Assembly: GCA_964525045.1 (NCBI GenBank)
Contig: CAZGFD010000016.1
Coordinates: forward strand, 1-64,000
Length of the DNA stretch: 64,000 bases
From: G020348185 sp964525045
GTDB lineage: Bacteria; Nitrospirota; Nitrospiria; Nitrospirales; UBA8639
Direction of reading: 5' to 3'
This document shows, one piece after another, positions 17,114 through 26,003 of this stretch. How positions within the stretch are numbered: the first letter of the stretch is position 1; each line of letters begins with the position of its first letter. The notes beneath the pieces were generated by a model. It ran no database searches. It was given only the letters and a program-made list of their open reading frames with translations, and had not been told where the DNA came from. Position numbers and translations under genes: made by a program.

Positions 17114-18220
17114 ATGCCAGAAAGCGAATGGGTTGACATAGGTACGGTCGAGGAACTTAAAAAAGCTTCAGTCCGGCAGATAACCGTGAAGAAGACCAAG
17201 TTGGCCGTGATTCACCATAATGGAGAATTTAGTGCCATTTCCGGAGTATGCAACCACGTAGGAGGGCCTTTAGGGGAAGGTCACTTGGATGGAGACTATG
17301 TCGTGTGTCCATGGCATTACTGGAAATTTCATTACAAAACAGGTCAGGGGGAACCTGGATTTGAGGAAGATTGCGTGCCGGCCTATACCGTCAAAGTGGA
17401 AAATGACCGAGTATGGGTAGATGTTCAATCGGGAACCAAACGGTTCCAAAAGAAACATCCTCCACATCCGTTGGCCCGGCGGGTGGTCAGAGCAGAAGGG
17501 GTGATACGTGTTGCCGGCATTTCCACCACGGTGATGGATCCCCAAAATCCCCGCTACAGTACATCCGATGCTTTATTGGAAACGGCTTTGGACTATGGCA
17601 AGACTTCCCTGGAAATCGAGACTCAATACATCAAACTTCGTGATCTCCAATTTCGACCCTGTGAGGGCTTTTATTCCAAGGCGGCCAAAGCCTGTACCTG
17701 GCCCTGTTCCATTACACAAATGGATCCGAATGATCAATTAGAGACGGTCTATGAAGCTTTCGTCCATTGGGCGGACGTCATTCTTGTATCCACTCCCATT
17801 CGATGGGGGGCAGCCAGCAGCCTGTATTACAAAATGGTCGAACGAATGAATTGCATCCAAAATCAAGAAACTATTGCGAGGAGGCATTTGCTCAAAAATA
17901 AAGTTGCCGCTTTTATCATTACGGGAGGACAGGACAACATCCAGGCAGTCGCCGGACAACTGTTAGGATTTTTTGCAGAAGTGGGTTGTCAGTTCCCCCA
18001 ATTTCCCTTTATTGCCCATTCGCGGGGGTGGAGTGCCGAGGATATGGAAAACAACACCCGTTACGTTCAAAAAAGCAAGGAACTTCATGAGGGAGCCCAA
18101 GCCCTCATGGCTCGAGCGGTGAATATGGCCAAACTCATGGTTGCCGGCCAAGTGCCTGAACAGGGCCTGACTCCCGGAGGGCGAAAAGGTCATGAATTAG
18201 ACGTGAGAGCGCAAATATAG
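17114..18220 (+). CDS. Rieske [2Fe-2S] domain fused to an NAD(P)H-dependent FMN reductase
   Basis: Residues 1-110 are a Rieske ferredoxin with the ligands C46-x-H48-x16-C65-x2-H68 (CNHVGG and CPWHYWKF). From about residue 130 a flavodoxin-like FMN-reductase fold follows: VIRVAGIS, TSDALLETALDYG, the cysteine-bearing loop FRPCEGFYSKAAKACTWPC and VILVSTPIRWGAASSLYYKMVER, which matches the SPIYWG loop of iron-sulfur flavoproteins. One chain thus joins a 2Fe-2S centre to a flavin. The cytoplasm is likely, as no signal peptide is present. A ribosome site (GGAGGG) precedes the ATG. Electron donor and target are unknown. Confidence 0.85.
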   Translation: MPESEWVDIGTVEELKKASVRQITVKKTKLAVIHHNGEFSAISGVCNHVGGPLGEGHLDGDYVVCPWHYWKFHYKTGQGEPGFEEDCVPAYTVKVENDRVWVDVQSGTKRFQKKHPPHPLARRVVRAEGVIRVAGISTTVMDPQNPRYSTSDALLETALDYGKTSLEIETQYIKLRDLQFRPCEGFYSKAAKACTWPCSITQMDPNDQLETVYEAFVHWADVILVSTPIRWGAASSLYYKMVERMNCIQNQETIARRHLLKNKVAAFIITGGQDNIQAVAGQLLGFFAEVGCQFPQFPFIAHSRGWSAEDMENNTRYVQKSKELHEGAQALMARAVNMAKLMVAGQVPEQGLTPGGRKGHELDVRAQI

Positions 18221-18320
18221 TGTGACTTGCCTGCGCTTGTCATGTGGGGGCAGAATTACTGTCATGGAGTCAAGGCCCCAGGTTGGAAAGGTATTCTCAG
18301 GTAGGTTTGAGGACTGATGG

Positions 18321-18755
18321 ATGACCGCCATGGTCAAGCATGAAACACACGATTGGGCCCAATTTCAAAAGGTCATCGTTTTTGATGGAGTCTGCAATTT
18401 CTGTAATGTTTTCGTTGATTTTGTCATGGGACACGATCCCCAGGGTAAATTCAAATTCGGTACGCTTCAATCAGGTCAGGGGCAGGAAGTTCTTAGCCGA
18501 TTGGGATTGCACACAGAGAATTTTGAAACATTTTTACTTTTGGAACAGGGTCAGGTGTATACCAAATCTACCGCAGCTCTGAAAATTGCAAAATGTCTCA
18601 CCGGTCCCTGGCCTCTCCTGACGATGTTTCTGCTTGTTCCTCGGCCGATTCGAGACCGGCTTTATGATTTTATCGCCCGACGCCGCTATCGCTGGATGGG
18701 AAGGCGGGAAACGTGTCGGGTGCCTCGTCCGGGGGAAGGGGAACGGTTTATATAG
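18321..18755 (+). CDS. DCC-family thiol-disulfide oxidoreductase-like protein (DUF393)
   Basis: A 144-residue protein with the family motif VIVFDGVCNFCNVFVDFV (DGVCxFC) at residues ~15-32 and the distal VYTKSTAALKIAKCL, both diagnostic of DUF393/YuxK. The CxxC-like pair suggests thioredoxin-fold redox chemistry, but the biochemical role of the family is unsettled. An alternative start three codons downstream (MVKHETHD) is possible. It follows the Rieske-flavin gene by 100 bases on the same strand, perhaps a redox pair. Confidence 0.82.
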   Translation: MTAMVKHETHDWAQFQKVIVFDGVCNFCNVFVDFVMGHDPQGKFKFGTLQSGQGQEVLSRLGLHTENFETFLLLEQGQVYTKSTAALKIAKCLTGPWPLLTMFLLVPRPIRDRLYDFIARRRYRWMGRRETCRVPRPGEGERFI

Positions 18756-18802
18756 AGTGAGAAGGATAAGGCCCTTGAACGGTCATTCACGGGTTAAAGA
18801 AA

Positions 18803-21028
18803 TTATGGGCGGTTTTGCCGGCGAAGCGCTTGTTCGTACTCTTCCCTAAATTGGCTGGCCTTCTTCACCTGGCCTGAGGTGTTCAGCAGTCGTAAATAGT
18901 TATTCACAACGGTGACGGTCCTTACGTGCCCTAACCCGTAATTGCTCCGCATAATTTCATAGCTTCGCAAGTAGAGAGACTCGGCTTCCGCGTACTTGCC
19001 CTGAACGCGGTACAATTCCGCCAGGTTATTGAGGTCGGTCGCCACCTCAGGGTGATCAGAGCCCAAAGAGGCCTCATCAATCTCCAGCAGGCGATGGTAG
19101 AGGTGGAGGGATTCGGCGTGCTTGCCTTGGGCACGATAGAGTAATGCCAGGGTATTGAGGTCATAGGCCACCTGGGGATGAGTTGGACCAAAATTAGCCT
19201 CATCAATCTGTACCACCCGGAGGTAGAGACGCTCGGCTTCGGCATATTTTCCTTGAGCCTTATATGTGACTGCCAGATTGTTTAAGGCAGTCACCACCTT
19301 GGGATGATCAGGCCCAAGTGCGCGTTCGGTAATCTGCACCACCCTCAGGTAAAGTGGCTCAGCCTGGGCGAACCTTTCCTGGTCACGATACAATCTGGCC
19401 AGGTTGTTGAGTGGGGGGACCAGGGATGGATGTTCGGGGCCCATGGCATTTTCAGTCACCTTCAATGCACGCTGGTAGAGAGGCTCGGCCTTCTGGAACC
19501 TTCCTTGGCCGTGATACAAACCAGCCAGATTGTTGAGACTCACGGCCAAGCTCGGGTCCATCGGATCAAGGCGTTTCTCCCTCAATTTCAATCCTTGTTC
19601 GAAAAATTGAAGAGCCTCTTCATGCAGGCCAGCTTTCACCCACACTAATCCAAACTCATTGAGGAACTTGGGTTCATTAGGAAATTGAAGGGCTAAGGTC
19701 TTTTTGTACCAAGGAACCGCCAATCCGAACCGCCCTGCATAAATTTCGATTCTTCCCCGCGCTAAATAGATCTTTGCCAGACGACGTTCCTTAAGGTTTG
19801 CTTGCATTTCAGCCTGGGCCAATTGTTCTCGTGCTTCATCCAGCCTACCTTCGGCCAGAGCCACCAAGCCTTGGGCATAGCGACTATTCGTATTGGGATT
19901 AATATGTTTTGCCAGGGCTTGAGCCTGTTGAGAAGCTTCAAGCTTTTGGGATGACTTTGTTGCGAGGAGTTTTTCCCGGTTCATGGAGGGACTGAGGGTC
20001 CGTTCCAGGGCCAATACCTGTAGAGTTTGCCGGTCGTGTGTTCCCCAGTTTTGTACCTGATCTCTTTGATAGGCAATAAGAAATTCCTCCTGTTTTGGGC
20101 CTATCAACCGTGGGGTCATCAGCTCGGGAATGTCCTTATTCTGAAAGTGTCTATGCAACTGTACACGGGTAAAAGTATCAAGTTCTGAATATCGGAGTAT
20201 CCCGTCGCGGTTTTCGTCCGCGGTTGACCACTGATTGGTCAGTGCTCTCAAAAGATTATGGGTAAAGGCACTCTTATTCCCATCGACCATCCGTAGAGTT
20301 TGGGAATTTTGTCTCATACTGCTGGAGCTAAAGATTAATGTGTTCTCATCGAGGTCCTTGATTTCCAGCGCATCAGAGAGAGGGGATGGCCCTGTGTAGG
20401 AGGCATCGACAATTACGATAAGCTCCCCAAGGTACCCTGCCATTCGGGGGGTCTTCACCATTTCAATCAGTGTGATGCCGTGGCCGGGGCCTATGGTGTC
20501 CTGTCCGTACAGTTGCAGCCATAGATGCGGTTCCGGCTTGCTCGTAATGCCATGACCGCTGTAATACACGATGACACTTGTGGAAGGCCCAAAATCTGAC
20601 AGTAACTCTAGGGCTGATATGACGTTCCCCCGATGAGTTTGATCTCCACCCAGATAATTGGATTGTTCTGGCAGGGGTCTATATCCCAACCGGGAAAAGG
20701 TTTCGGCCACCCTGGCGCCGTTGACGCGGGGTAAATCAAGATCTGTTCCGGTGAGGCCTGTTTGATCGACTGCAATGACGAGAAAATATTTATCTTTTTC
20801 CATCCAAACTTTGAATGGGCCATCAGACTCCTCAGGAATTTGGGATTGCTGTCGTAGCTGAGATTCCCCAGTTGATGGAAAGGGAGTTGGTGGGTTAATC
20901 GAAGGGGGAGGAGCTGTCGGATACACGGAAGGAGGAAGCGTCAGAGAGATGAGAAGAATCCAGAATACACTCCAGCGACACCTTCCCCGCGTCTCATGGA
21001 AGATTTCTGACCATATTGGTGATTCCAT
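18803..21028 (-). CDS. Caspase-like (C14) protein with EF-hand-like loop and kinesin-light-chain TPRs; catalytic Cys replaced
   Basis: Numbered from the ATG at 21028 (a GTG 24 codons earlier is possible). Residues ~17-38 are one hydrophobic segment (WSVFWILLISLTLPPSVYP), so the protein is exported or anchored. Residues ~75-290 are a caspase-type p20 fold: KYFLVIAVDQTG, VIVYYSGHG with catalytic His159, and LIVIVDASYTG. In the last, the Cys expected after D-A is Ser210 (codon TCC). A D-x-N-x-D-G-x-L-x3-E loop at 271-282 matches an EF-hand. From about residue 340 the chain is TPR, ending in five to six 42-residue repeats with LGPDHP-type turns. Only one Cys exists in the chain, near the N-terminus, so protease activity by the usual mechanism is not expected. 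Confidence 0.8.
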   Translation of the reverse strand: MESPIWSEIFHETRGRCRWSVFWILLISLTLPPSVYPTAPPPSINPPTPFPSTGESQLRQQSQIPEESDGPFKVWMEKDKYFLVIAVDQTGLTGTDLDLPRVNGARVAETFSRLGYRPLPEQSNYLGGDQTHRGNVISALELLSDFGPSTSVIVYYSGHGITSKPEPHLWLQLYGQDTIGPGHGITLIEMVKTPRMAGYLGELIVIVDASYTGPSPLSDALEIKDLDENTLIFSSSSMRQNSQTLRMVDGNKSAFTHNLLRALTNQWSTADENRDGILRYSELDTFTRVQLHRHFQNKDIPELMTPRLIGPKQEEFLIAYQRDQVQNWGTHDRQTLQVLALERTLSPSMNREKLLATKSSQKLEASQQAQALAKHINPNTNSRYAQGLVALAEGRLDEAREQLAQAEMQANLKERRLAKIYLARGRIEIYAGRFGLAVPWYKKTLALQFPNEPKFLNEFGLVWVKAGLHEEALQFFEQGLKLREKRLDPMDPSLAVSLNNLAGLYHGQGRFQKAEPLYQRALKVTENAMGPEHPSLVPPLNNLARLYRDQERFAQAEPLYLRVVQITERALGPDHPKVVTALNNLAVTYKAQGKYAEAERLYLRVVQIDEANFGPTHPQVAYDLNTLALLYRAQGKHAESLHLYHRLLEIDEASLGSDHPEVATDLNNLAELYRVQGKYAEAESLYLRSYEIMRSNYGLGHVRTVTVVNNYLRLLNTSGQVKKASQFREEYEQALRRQNRP

Positions 21029-21193
21029 CGGTATCTGTTTTATTAGGGTTGTTGGATGGTTTGGGGAACGAATTTGTTTTCCGTTTTCACTATGCCCCAC
21101 TTGTTAGGTATTTGCAATAATAAGTGGAAACGGAAAATCACCTACGAAAAGGGCCCTTAATCAGGTATGGGGAATAAGAAAAACGATCGAGCG

Positions 21194-22828
21194 TTACGGT
21201 GAGCTTTGCATGTGAATGGCTTGTTGGTATTCTTCTGAAAGATGACGGGCCTTATCCTGTTGGCCGTCCTTTTCCAACAGTTCTAAATAATTGCTGAAAA
21301 TGGTTTGGGTTTGTGGATGTTCTACCCCGAGGCGTTGACGCATAATTTCATAGCTACGTTGGTAAAGAGGTTCGGCTTCGGCGTACTTGCCTTGGGTTTT
21401 ATACAGCTCTGCCAGATTGTTGACCGTGAGTGCGATTTGAGGATCCGTGGGCCCCAAGGCACCTTCATGAATGGCTAAGGCGCGGTGGTAGTAGGCCTCA
21501 GCCTCCATGACCTTGCCTAGGTTACGATACAAGGCCCCCCGGTTATTGAGGATCGTGGCCACATTGGGATGATCAGGTCCAAGAGCTTTTTCGGTTATTT
21601 GCAGGGCGCGCTGATAAAGGGGCTCGGCCTTCACGTATTGGCCCTGGTTTTGATACATCAAGGCCATGTTGTTGAGGGTGATGGCCACCTCGGGGTGATC
21701 GGGTCCCAACAACTGTTCGGATATCTGCAGGGCCCGCTGATAGGATGGCTGAGCTTCTGCATATTTGCCTTGGGCGCGGTAGACCTCCCCGAGGTTGTGG
21801 AGAATGAGTCTGACCTGAGGATGAATGGGGCCATAGGCTTTTTCATAAATGGCTAACGCCCGTTGATAGTTGACTTCCGCCTCTGCGTATTGGCCTTGGT
21901 CTTTATATAATTCCGCCAGGTTGTGGAGTATGAGGCCGACCTGGAGATGTGTGGAACCCAAGGCCTTTGCATTAATCGTTAGCGCCCGCTTGAAATGAGC
22001 TTCCGCCTCCGTGTTTTTGCCCTGGTTTCGATACAAGGCGGCAAGGTTGTTCAAGATCAGGCCGACCTGAGGATGAGCCGGGCCCAGCACCTCTTCATGA
22101 ATGGCCAACGCGCGAAGGTAGTTGGCTTCGGCTTCGGCGTACTGACCATGGGTACGAAATAATTCTGCCCGGTTGTTGAGAATCGTGGCCACATTGGGAT
22201 GATCAGGTCCAAGAGCTTTTTCGGTTATTTTCAGGGCCCGCTGGTAGGCGGGCTGGGCCTCAGCGTACTTGTCTTGGGCCCGGTACACCTCCGCCAAGTT
22301 GTGAAGAATGAGGCCAACCTGGGGATGCGTCGGTCCCAAGGATCCTTCTGAAATCGCTAAAGCTCGCTGGTAGTTGGCTTCGGCTTCGTCGTACTTGCTT
22401 TGAGCGGCATAGAGAAGAGCCACGTTGTTGAGGATGAGGCCAACTTGAGGGTGCGTGGGACCCAAGGCCTCTTCATTAATTGTAAAGGCCCGAAGATAGA
22501 GGGGCTCAGCCTTGGTGTGTTTGCCTTGGGCCCGATACACTTCGGCCAGGTTGTTGAGGACAAGAGCCACGTTGGGATGCTTCGGTCCAAACGCAGCTTC
22601 GGCGACTTTCAACGCACGTTCATAGAGAGGCTCGGCTTCGGCATATTTGCCTTGGCCTCGATACATTTCTGCGCGGTTGATGAGGTCAGCGGCATCATAG
22701 GGATGCGCGGCCTCCGAAGCAGGTAAAGGAGCCATCTGTTCCTTTTCAGCGTGGCCGGCTCCCAAAAAGGATACCATTATGAGTAGGCTAATGAAGGTGA
22801 TAAGCCATCTGTCGCTTCTACGTCCCAT
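21194..22828 (-). CDS. Exported protein of twelve 42-residue kinesin-light-chain-type TPRs
   Basis: The 544-residue chain has a signal peptide (WLITFISLLIMVSFLGAGHA) and is then almost nothing but repeats: eleven full 42-residue units with the pattern NNLAxLYxxQGKYxEAEPLYxRALxIxExxLGPxHP, plus a degenerate twelfth (SNYLELLEKDGQQDKARHL). No catalytic domain is present, so it is a periplasmic or surface scaffold for protein binding. Units 4 and 9-10 share nearly the same DNA (GATCAGGTCCAAGAGCTTTTTCGG occurs twice, here given in part), which suggests recent unit duplication. It is transcribed toward, and is clearly related to, the TPR part of the caspase-like gene downstream. Confidence 0.85.
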   Translation of the reverse strand: MGRRSDRWLITFISLLIMVSFLGAGHAEKEQMAPLPASEAAHPYDAADLINRAEMYRGQGKYAEAEPLYERALKVAEAAFGPKHPNVALVLNNLAEVYRAQGKHTKAEPLYLRAFTINEEALGPTHPQVGLILNNVALLYAAQSKYDEAEANYQRALAISEGSLGPTHPQVGLILHNLAEVYRAQDKYAEAQPAYQRALKITEKALGPDHPNVATILNNRAELFRTHGQYAEAEANYLRALAIHEEVLGPAHPQVGLILNNLAALYRNQGKNTEAEAHFKRALTINAKALGSTHLQVGLILHNLAELYKDQGQYAEAEVNYQRALAIYEKAYGPIHPQVRLILHNLGEVYRAQGKYAEAQPSYQRALQISEQLLGPDHPEVAITLNNMALMYQNQGQYVKAEPLYQRALQITEKALGPDHPNVATILNNRGALYRNLGKVMEAEAYYHRALAIHEGALGPTDPQIALTVNNLAELYKTQGKYAEAEPLYQRSYEIMRQRLGVEHPQTQTIFSNYLELLEKDGQQDKARHLSEEYQQAIHMQSSP

Positions 22829-22981
22829 AAAAGTCAGAGATGATTATGCGCCTCTCAGGAAAAATTTTCAATAAGAATTTAAGGTTTGCCACCTAAGTAA
22901 AGAAAAGCATGAATGGCATGGATGCCCACGATTTGACTTCATTGCATTACATTGCCGCCCACTTTACAATCTTTCCCAATC

Positions 22982-23710
22982 ATGGCGGGTTCCCCGATTC
23001 CCTCTCGAATTACCCATAAAAAGCGTAAAGCCTCCGAGACCCGTAAAGTCGCTCGTTTGGCTGAACGTGGCCTCAAAAGACGATTTCAAAATCGTCTATT
23101 GAAATGGTACCACGAAAATGGACGGGATTTGCCTTGGCGGCGCACCGCGAATCCATACAGGATTCTAGTCTCTGAAGTGATGCTGCAACAGACCCAGGTG
23201 GACCGAGTCATTCCCAAGTATCATGAGTTTCTTGAAAAGTTTCCGACCCTGAGCGATTTGGCGGCTGCGGAACCGGAAGAGGTCAGGAAAACGTGGTATC
23301 CTCTGGGCTATAATATTCGGCCCTATCGTTTGCACAGCATTGCTTGTGAAACCGTAGAACGATACGGTGGCCATATCCCAAAGAATCGTGATGATCTCAT
23401 GTCATTGAAAGGCATTGGACGATATACGGCAGGAGCCGTCCAGTCATTTGCCTTTAATAAGGATGCCCCAATTCTTGATACCAACGTGATGCGGGTTCTG
23501 CATCGGATTTTTGTCGGGGAGGGAAACCCCAAAACACAAAAGGCCAAGCTCTGGGCTTTGGCCGAAGAAACCATCCCAAAAGGGAAAGGCTATGATTTTA
23601 ATCAGGCCCTCATGGATTTCGGGGCTATGGTCTGTACAGCCCGGAAGCCCTATTGTCTCCTATGTCCCATGCGTGAATTTTGCAAAGCCTTTCCCATCAA
23701 ATCAGCATAA
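22982..23710 (+). CDS. mutY: A/G-specific adenine glycosylase MutY (short form)
   Basis: MutY removes adenine mispaired with 8-oxoguanine. The catalytic Glu is in RILVSEVMLQQTQVDRVIP, the helix-hairpin-helix is LKGIGRYTAGAV with the Tyr that marks MutY rather than endonuclease III, and the catalytic Asp is in ILDTNVMRVLHR. The [4Fe-4S] cysteines are CTARKPYCLLCPMREFC near the C-terminus. The usual C-terminal MutT-like domain that reads 8-oxoG is missing: the chain stops right after the FeS loop. A separate Nudix gene starts 6 bases downstream. The ATG at 22982 is preferred over a TTG ten codons earlier. Confidence 0.9.
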   Translation: MAGSPIPSRITHKKRKASETRKVARLAERGLKRRFQNRLLKWYHENGRDLPWRRTANPYRILVSEVMLQQTQVDRVIPKYHEFLEKFPTLSDLAAAEPEEVRKTWYPLGYNIRPYRLHSIACETVERYGGHIPKNRDDLMSLKGIGRYTAGAVQSFAFNKDAPILDTNVMRVLHRIFVGEGNPKTQKAKLWALAEETIPKGKGYDFNQALMDFGAMVCTARKPYCLLCPMREFCKAFPIKSA

Positions 23711-23716
23711 CGTGTG

Positions 23717-24139
23717 ATGCCTGAGAAGCCGTTTATTCGAGTGGCCGCGGCTCTGATTGAGGTAAAGGGGCGGTACCTCATTACTCGGCGGAAAGAGGGT
23801 GTCCACCTGGGGGGCATGTGGGAATTTCCCGGCGGAAAATGTGAAACAGAAGAATCTTTTGAATCTTGTCTTCAAAGGGAAATCCTTGAAGAACTCGGTG
23901 TGGAAATCACCCAACCTGAATTCTTCATGACTCAGGACCATGAATATCCTGAAAGTATTGTCGAGCTGAAATTCTATTTTTGTTCCATCCTGAAAGGCGA
24001 ACCCAAACCGCTGGCCTGCGAGGAGTTTTGTTGGGTGAAGGGTGAGAAACTGGGGGATTTTGATTTTCCTCCCGCTGATAGGACGGTAGTGCGTCGGTTA
24101 ATGTCTGGACATGCCAAACCAGCGTCCTTTTCTCCATGA
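23717..24139 (+). CDS. Nudix hydrolase, MutT-like (8-oxo-dGTP diphosphatase)
   Basis: A 140-residue Nudix protein with an intact box: GGKCETEESFESCLQREILEELGVEI, i.e. G-x5-E-x7-R-E-U-x-E-E-x-G-U. The flanking RRKEGVHLGGMWEFPGGK and the C-terminal FCWVKGEKLGDFDFPPADR strongly resemble MutT. It would clean oxidised dGTP from the nucleotide pool. It abuts mutY, so the two GO-system genes form an operon; it may also supply the function of the domain missing from MutY. A GTG one codon earlier is an alternative start. Confidence 0.88.
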   Translation: MPEKPFIRVAAALIEVKGRYLITRRKEGVHLGGMWEFPGGKCETEESFESCLQREILEELGVEITQPEFFMTQDHEYPESIVELKFYFCSILKGEPKPLACEEFCWVKGEKLGDFDFPPADRTVVRRLMSGHAKPASFSP

Positions 24140-24262
24140 GTAGCCTTCAATCCCTATCGCCAAAGGGTTTGAGAACGTCATGATGCTGATCCTTCTCTAG
24201 AATAAGATTAATGTGTCGGTTGCGGCCGGAAGGGTTGCCTGGCCCAGCCCCGGGAAGTTTAT

Positions 24263-24979
24263 ATGAAAGTCGTGTTGGACATAGAAACCGTTCAAGCTCC
24301 TCGTGAGGATTGGGCCCGACTCATCGGCCTTGGGTCCGATCCTTCCGAATCCCTTCCCGAAGAAGCCCCAGGAGATTTATTTACTCACGCACAGATCCAG
24401 GAACGTCAAAAGAAAGAAGATGAACTGTATGAACGTTCCTCATTTGATGGGACGTTTAGCCGAATTGTCTGCATTGGGATGCTCATCTTTTCGGATTCCA
24501 TGGGGCCGCAGGGAAACGTGGCATGGTATGGAACCAATGAGAAGGAACTGCTTCGGCGGTTTTGGGCTCGAATTGCGGACCTTCGGCCGACATTATTTAT
24601 TACTCATAACGGATTAGGATTTGATATTCCCTTCATTAAAAAGCGTTCGATTATTCATCAAATTAAACCCACCCTGGAAATTAGTTTGGCCAGATTTCGG
24701 ACTGAACCGGTATATGACACGATGGCCATTTGGAGCAACTGGGATACACGTGGGTGGGTGAAGCTGGATGTGCTGGCCAGGGCATTGAATGTTGAAACGA
24801 AATCGGGGAGCGGAGCCCAGGTGGCTGAAATGTGGGCAGCGGGCCAAGGGGAAGCTGTTGCCGAATACTGTTTGCATGACACCTATGTGACGTATGCGTG
24901 TTATCAGCGAATGACTTTTCATCATCCGCAGCCAAGTCAGGAAATCCTAAAACATATGAATCTCCTTCATGTCGAATAA
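24263..24979 (+). CDS. 3'-5' exonuclease related to the PolB exonuclease domain
   Basis: A stand-alone DEDDy-type exonuclease of 238 residues. Exo I is MKVVLDIETVQAP (DxE), Exo II is LFITHNGLGFDIPFIKKR (N-G-x-x-F-D) and Exo III is AEYCLHDTYVTYACYQRM, with the Asp and a Tyr 4 residues later. This matches the predicted PolB-like exonuclease family. No polymerase domain is present. A role in DNA or RNA end trimming is likely, but not known for this group. Confidence 0.8.
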   Translation: MKVVLDIETVQAPREDWARLIGLGSDPSESLPEEAPGDLFTHAQIQERQKKEDELYERSSFDGTFSRIVCIGMLIFSDSMGPQGNVAWYGTNEKELLRRFWARIADLRPTLFITHNGLGFDIPFIKKRSIIHQIKPTLEISLARFRTEPVYDTMAIWSNWDTRGWVKLDVLARALNVETKSGSGAQVAEMWAAGQGEAVAEYCLHDTYVTYACYQRMTFHHPQPSQEILKHMNLLHVE

Positions 24980-24992
24980 ATACCTTATCCTG

Positions 24993-25907
24993 TTAGGGCT
25001 GGTCTTTCTTAATTCGATCGAGCTCTTTTTGCTGTTTGTCCATTTCTCTCTGTAATTGTTCCATCTGTTCTCTCAATTCACGAATATCCGAACCGGGATC
25101 AGGCGGGGTTTCAGAAGTGCCTGCGGTAGTTGGATCTCCGGAAGTTCGATCCTCAACGCTTGGTTGATCTTCCATTTTGGGGCGATCCTGCTTGGCTTTC
25201 GATTCACCCTCCTCCTGCAATTCTGGAATGTCAAACACGGCTTTTGGCAAACCGGCTAATAGCATATAATCAATCGCCAGGGTATTTTCTCCTAAACGTT
25301 TGAGGTAATATTTTGTTGAATCGTCCTCAACCCGAATGGCTTCATGAGGGAAAAACGTAATCATATGACCTTGTGGCATCGAGGGGTCCATTAAGCCGGC
25401 GGTTCGCCGGTGTTGTTTCGCTAACACTTTGGGTTTCGACAAGGGTTCTCTCCAGCTCAAAAACAGGGTGGAGTCATGGACGAGCATGTTCCCCTTAATC
25501 GGGGGCGCCCCCTCGTAATCGGAGGTACATTGGAAAAATACCTCTTCTTCCGGCGTGGCTTGAGCCAATGCAGAGGTTAGGAGTGGCGCTAAAAACCTAA
25601 TCTGTGATTGAGAAAATAAACGTTTTGGTTTGTCTTCGTCAGTAATTAACCCCTCAATTAACCGGGGGTCCCGGAATGTGTGCGCTCCCCGTAGAATGTG
25701 CTCCATCGTGGTCATTTTGATGTCTACGGGATGGTTCGCACCTAATGAAGAATCTTCGATTGTCCGAAGTAAGACAATCCCCCGGGAACTATTATGTAAC
25801 TCCGTCTCAATTTGAGGGGTCCAGGAACATGCCCCGATGAATAGGAGAAACCCCAGACCAACAACAACACACGTTGTCTGAATCCTATTGGTTGCCGTCA
25901 CGATCAT
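24993..25907 (-). CDS. Lipoprotein of unknown function with C-terminal coiled coil
   Basis: A signal peptide and lipobox are visible (VVVGLGFLLFIGAC, with Cys at the cleavage point) when the ATG at 25907 is used; a GTG 16 codons upstream would put extra charged residues before it. The middle (~190 residues) has no recognised domain. A Pro/Glu/Thr-rich linker (GDPTTAGTSETPPDPG) leads to a short coiled coil, IRELREQMEQLQREMDKQ, at the C-terminus. It is probably tethered to the inner or outer membrane in the periplasm. Confidence 0.65.
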   Translation of the reverse strand: MIVTATNRIQTTCVVVGLGFLLFIGACSWTPQIETELHNSSRGIVLLRTIEDSSLGANHPVDIKMTTMEHILRGAHTFRDPRLIEGLITDEDKPKRLFSQSQIRFLAPLLTSALAQATPEEEVFFQCTSDYEGAPPIKGNMLVHDSTLFLSWREPLSKPKVLAKQHRRTAGLMDPSMPQGHMITFFPHEAIRVEDDSTKYYLKRLGENTLAIDYMLLAGLPKAVFDIPELQEEGESKAKQDRPKMEDQPSVEDRTSGDPTTAGTSETPPDPGSDIRELREQMEQLQREMDKQQKELDRIKKDQP

Positions 25908-26003
25908 AGGAAATTTTTTTACGAAAATACCATCAGGGGTGGTGAAGGGTTTCACAGCTCAACTTGGTGCCGCCCAAATCCACATGTGGGAAACTGAGAT
26001 CTC

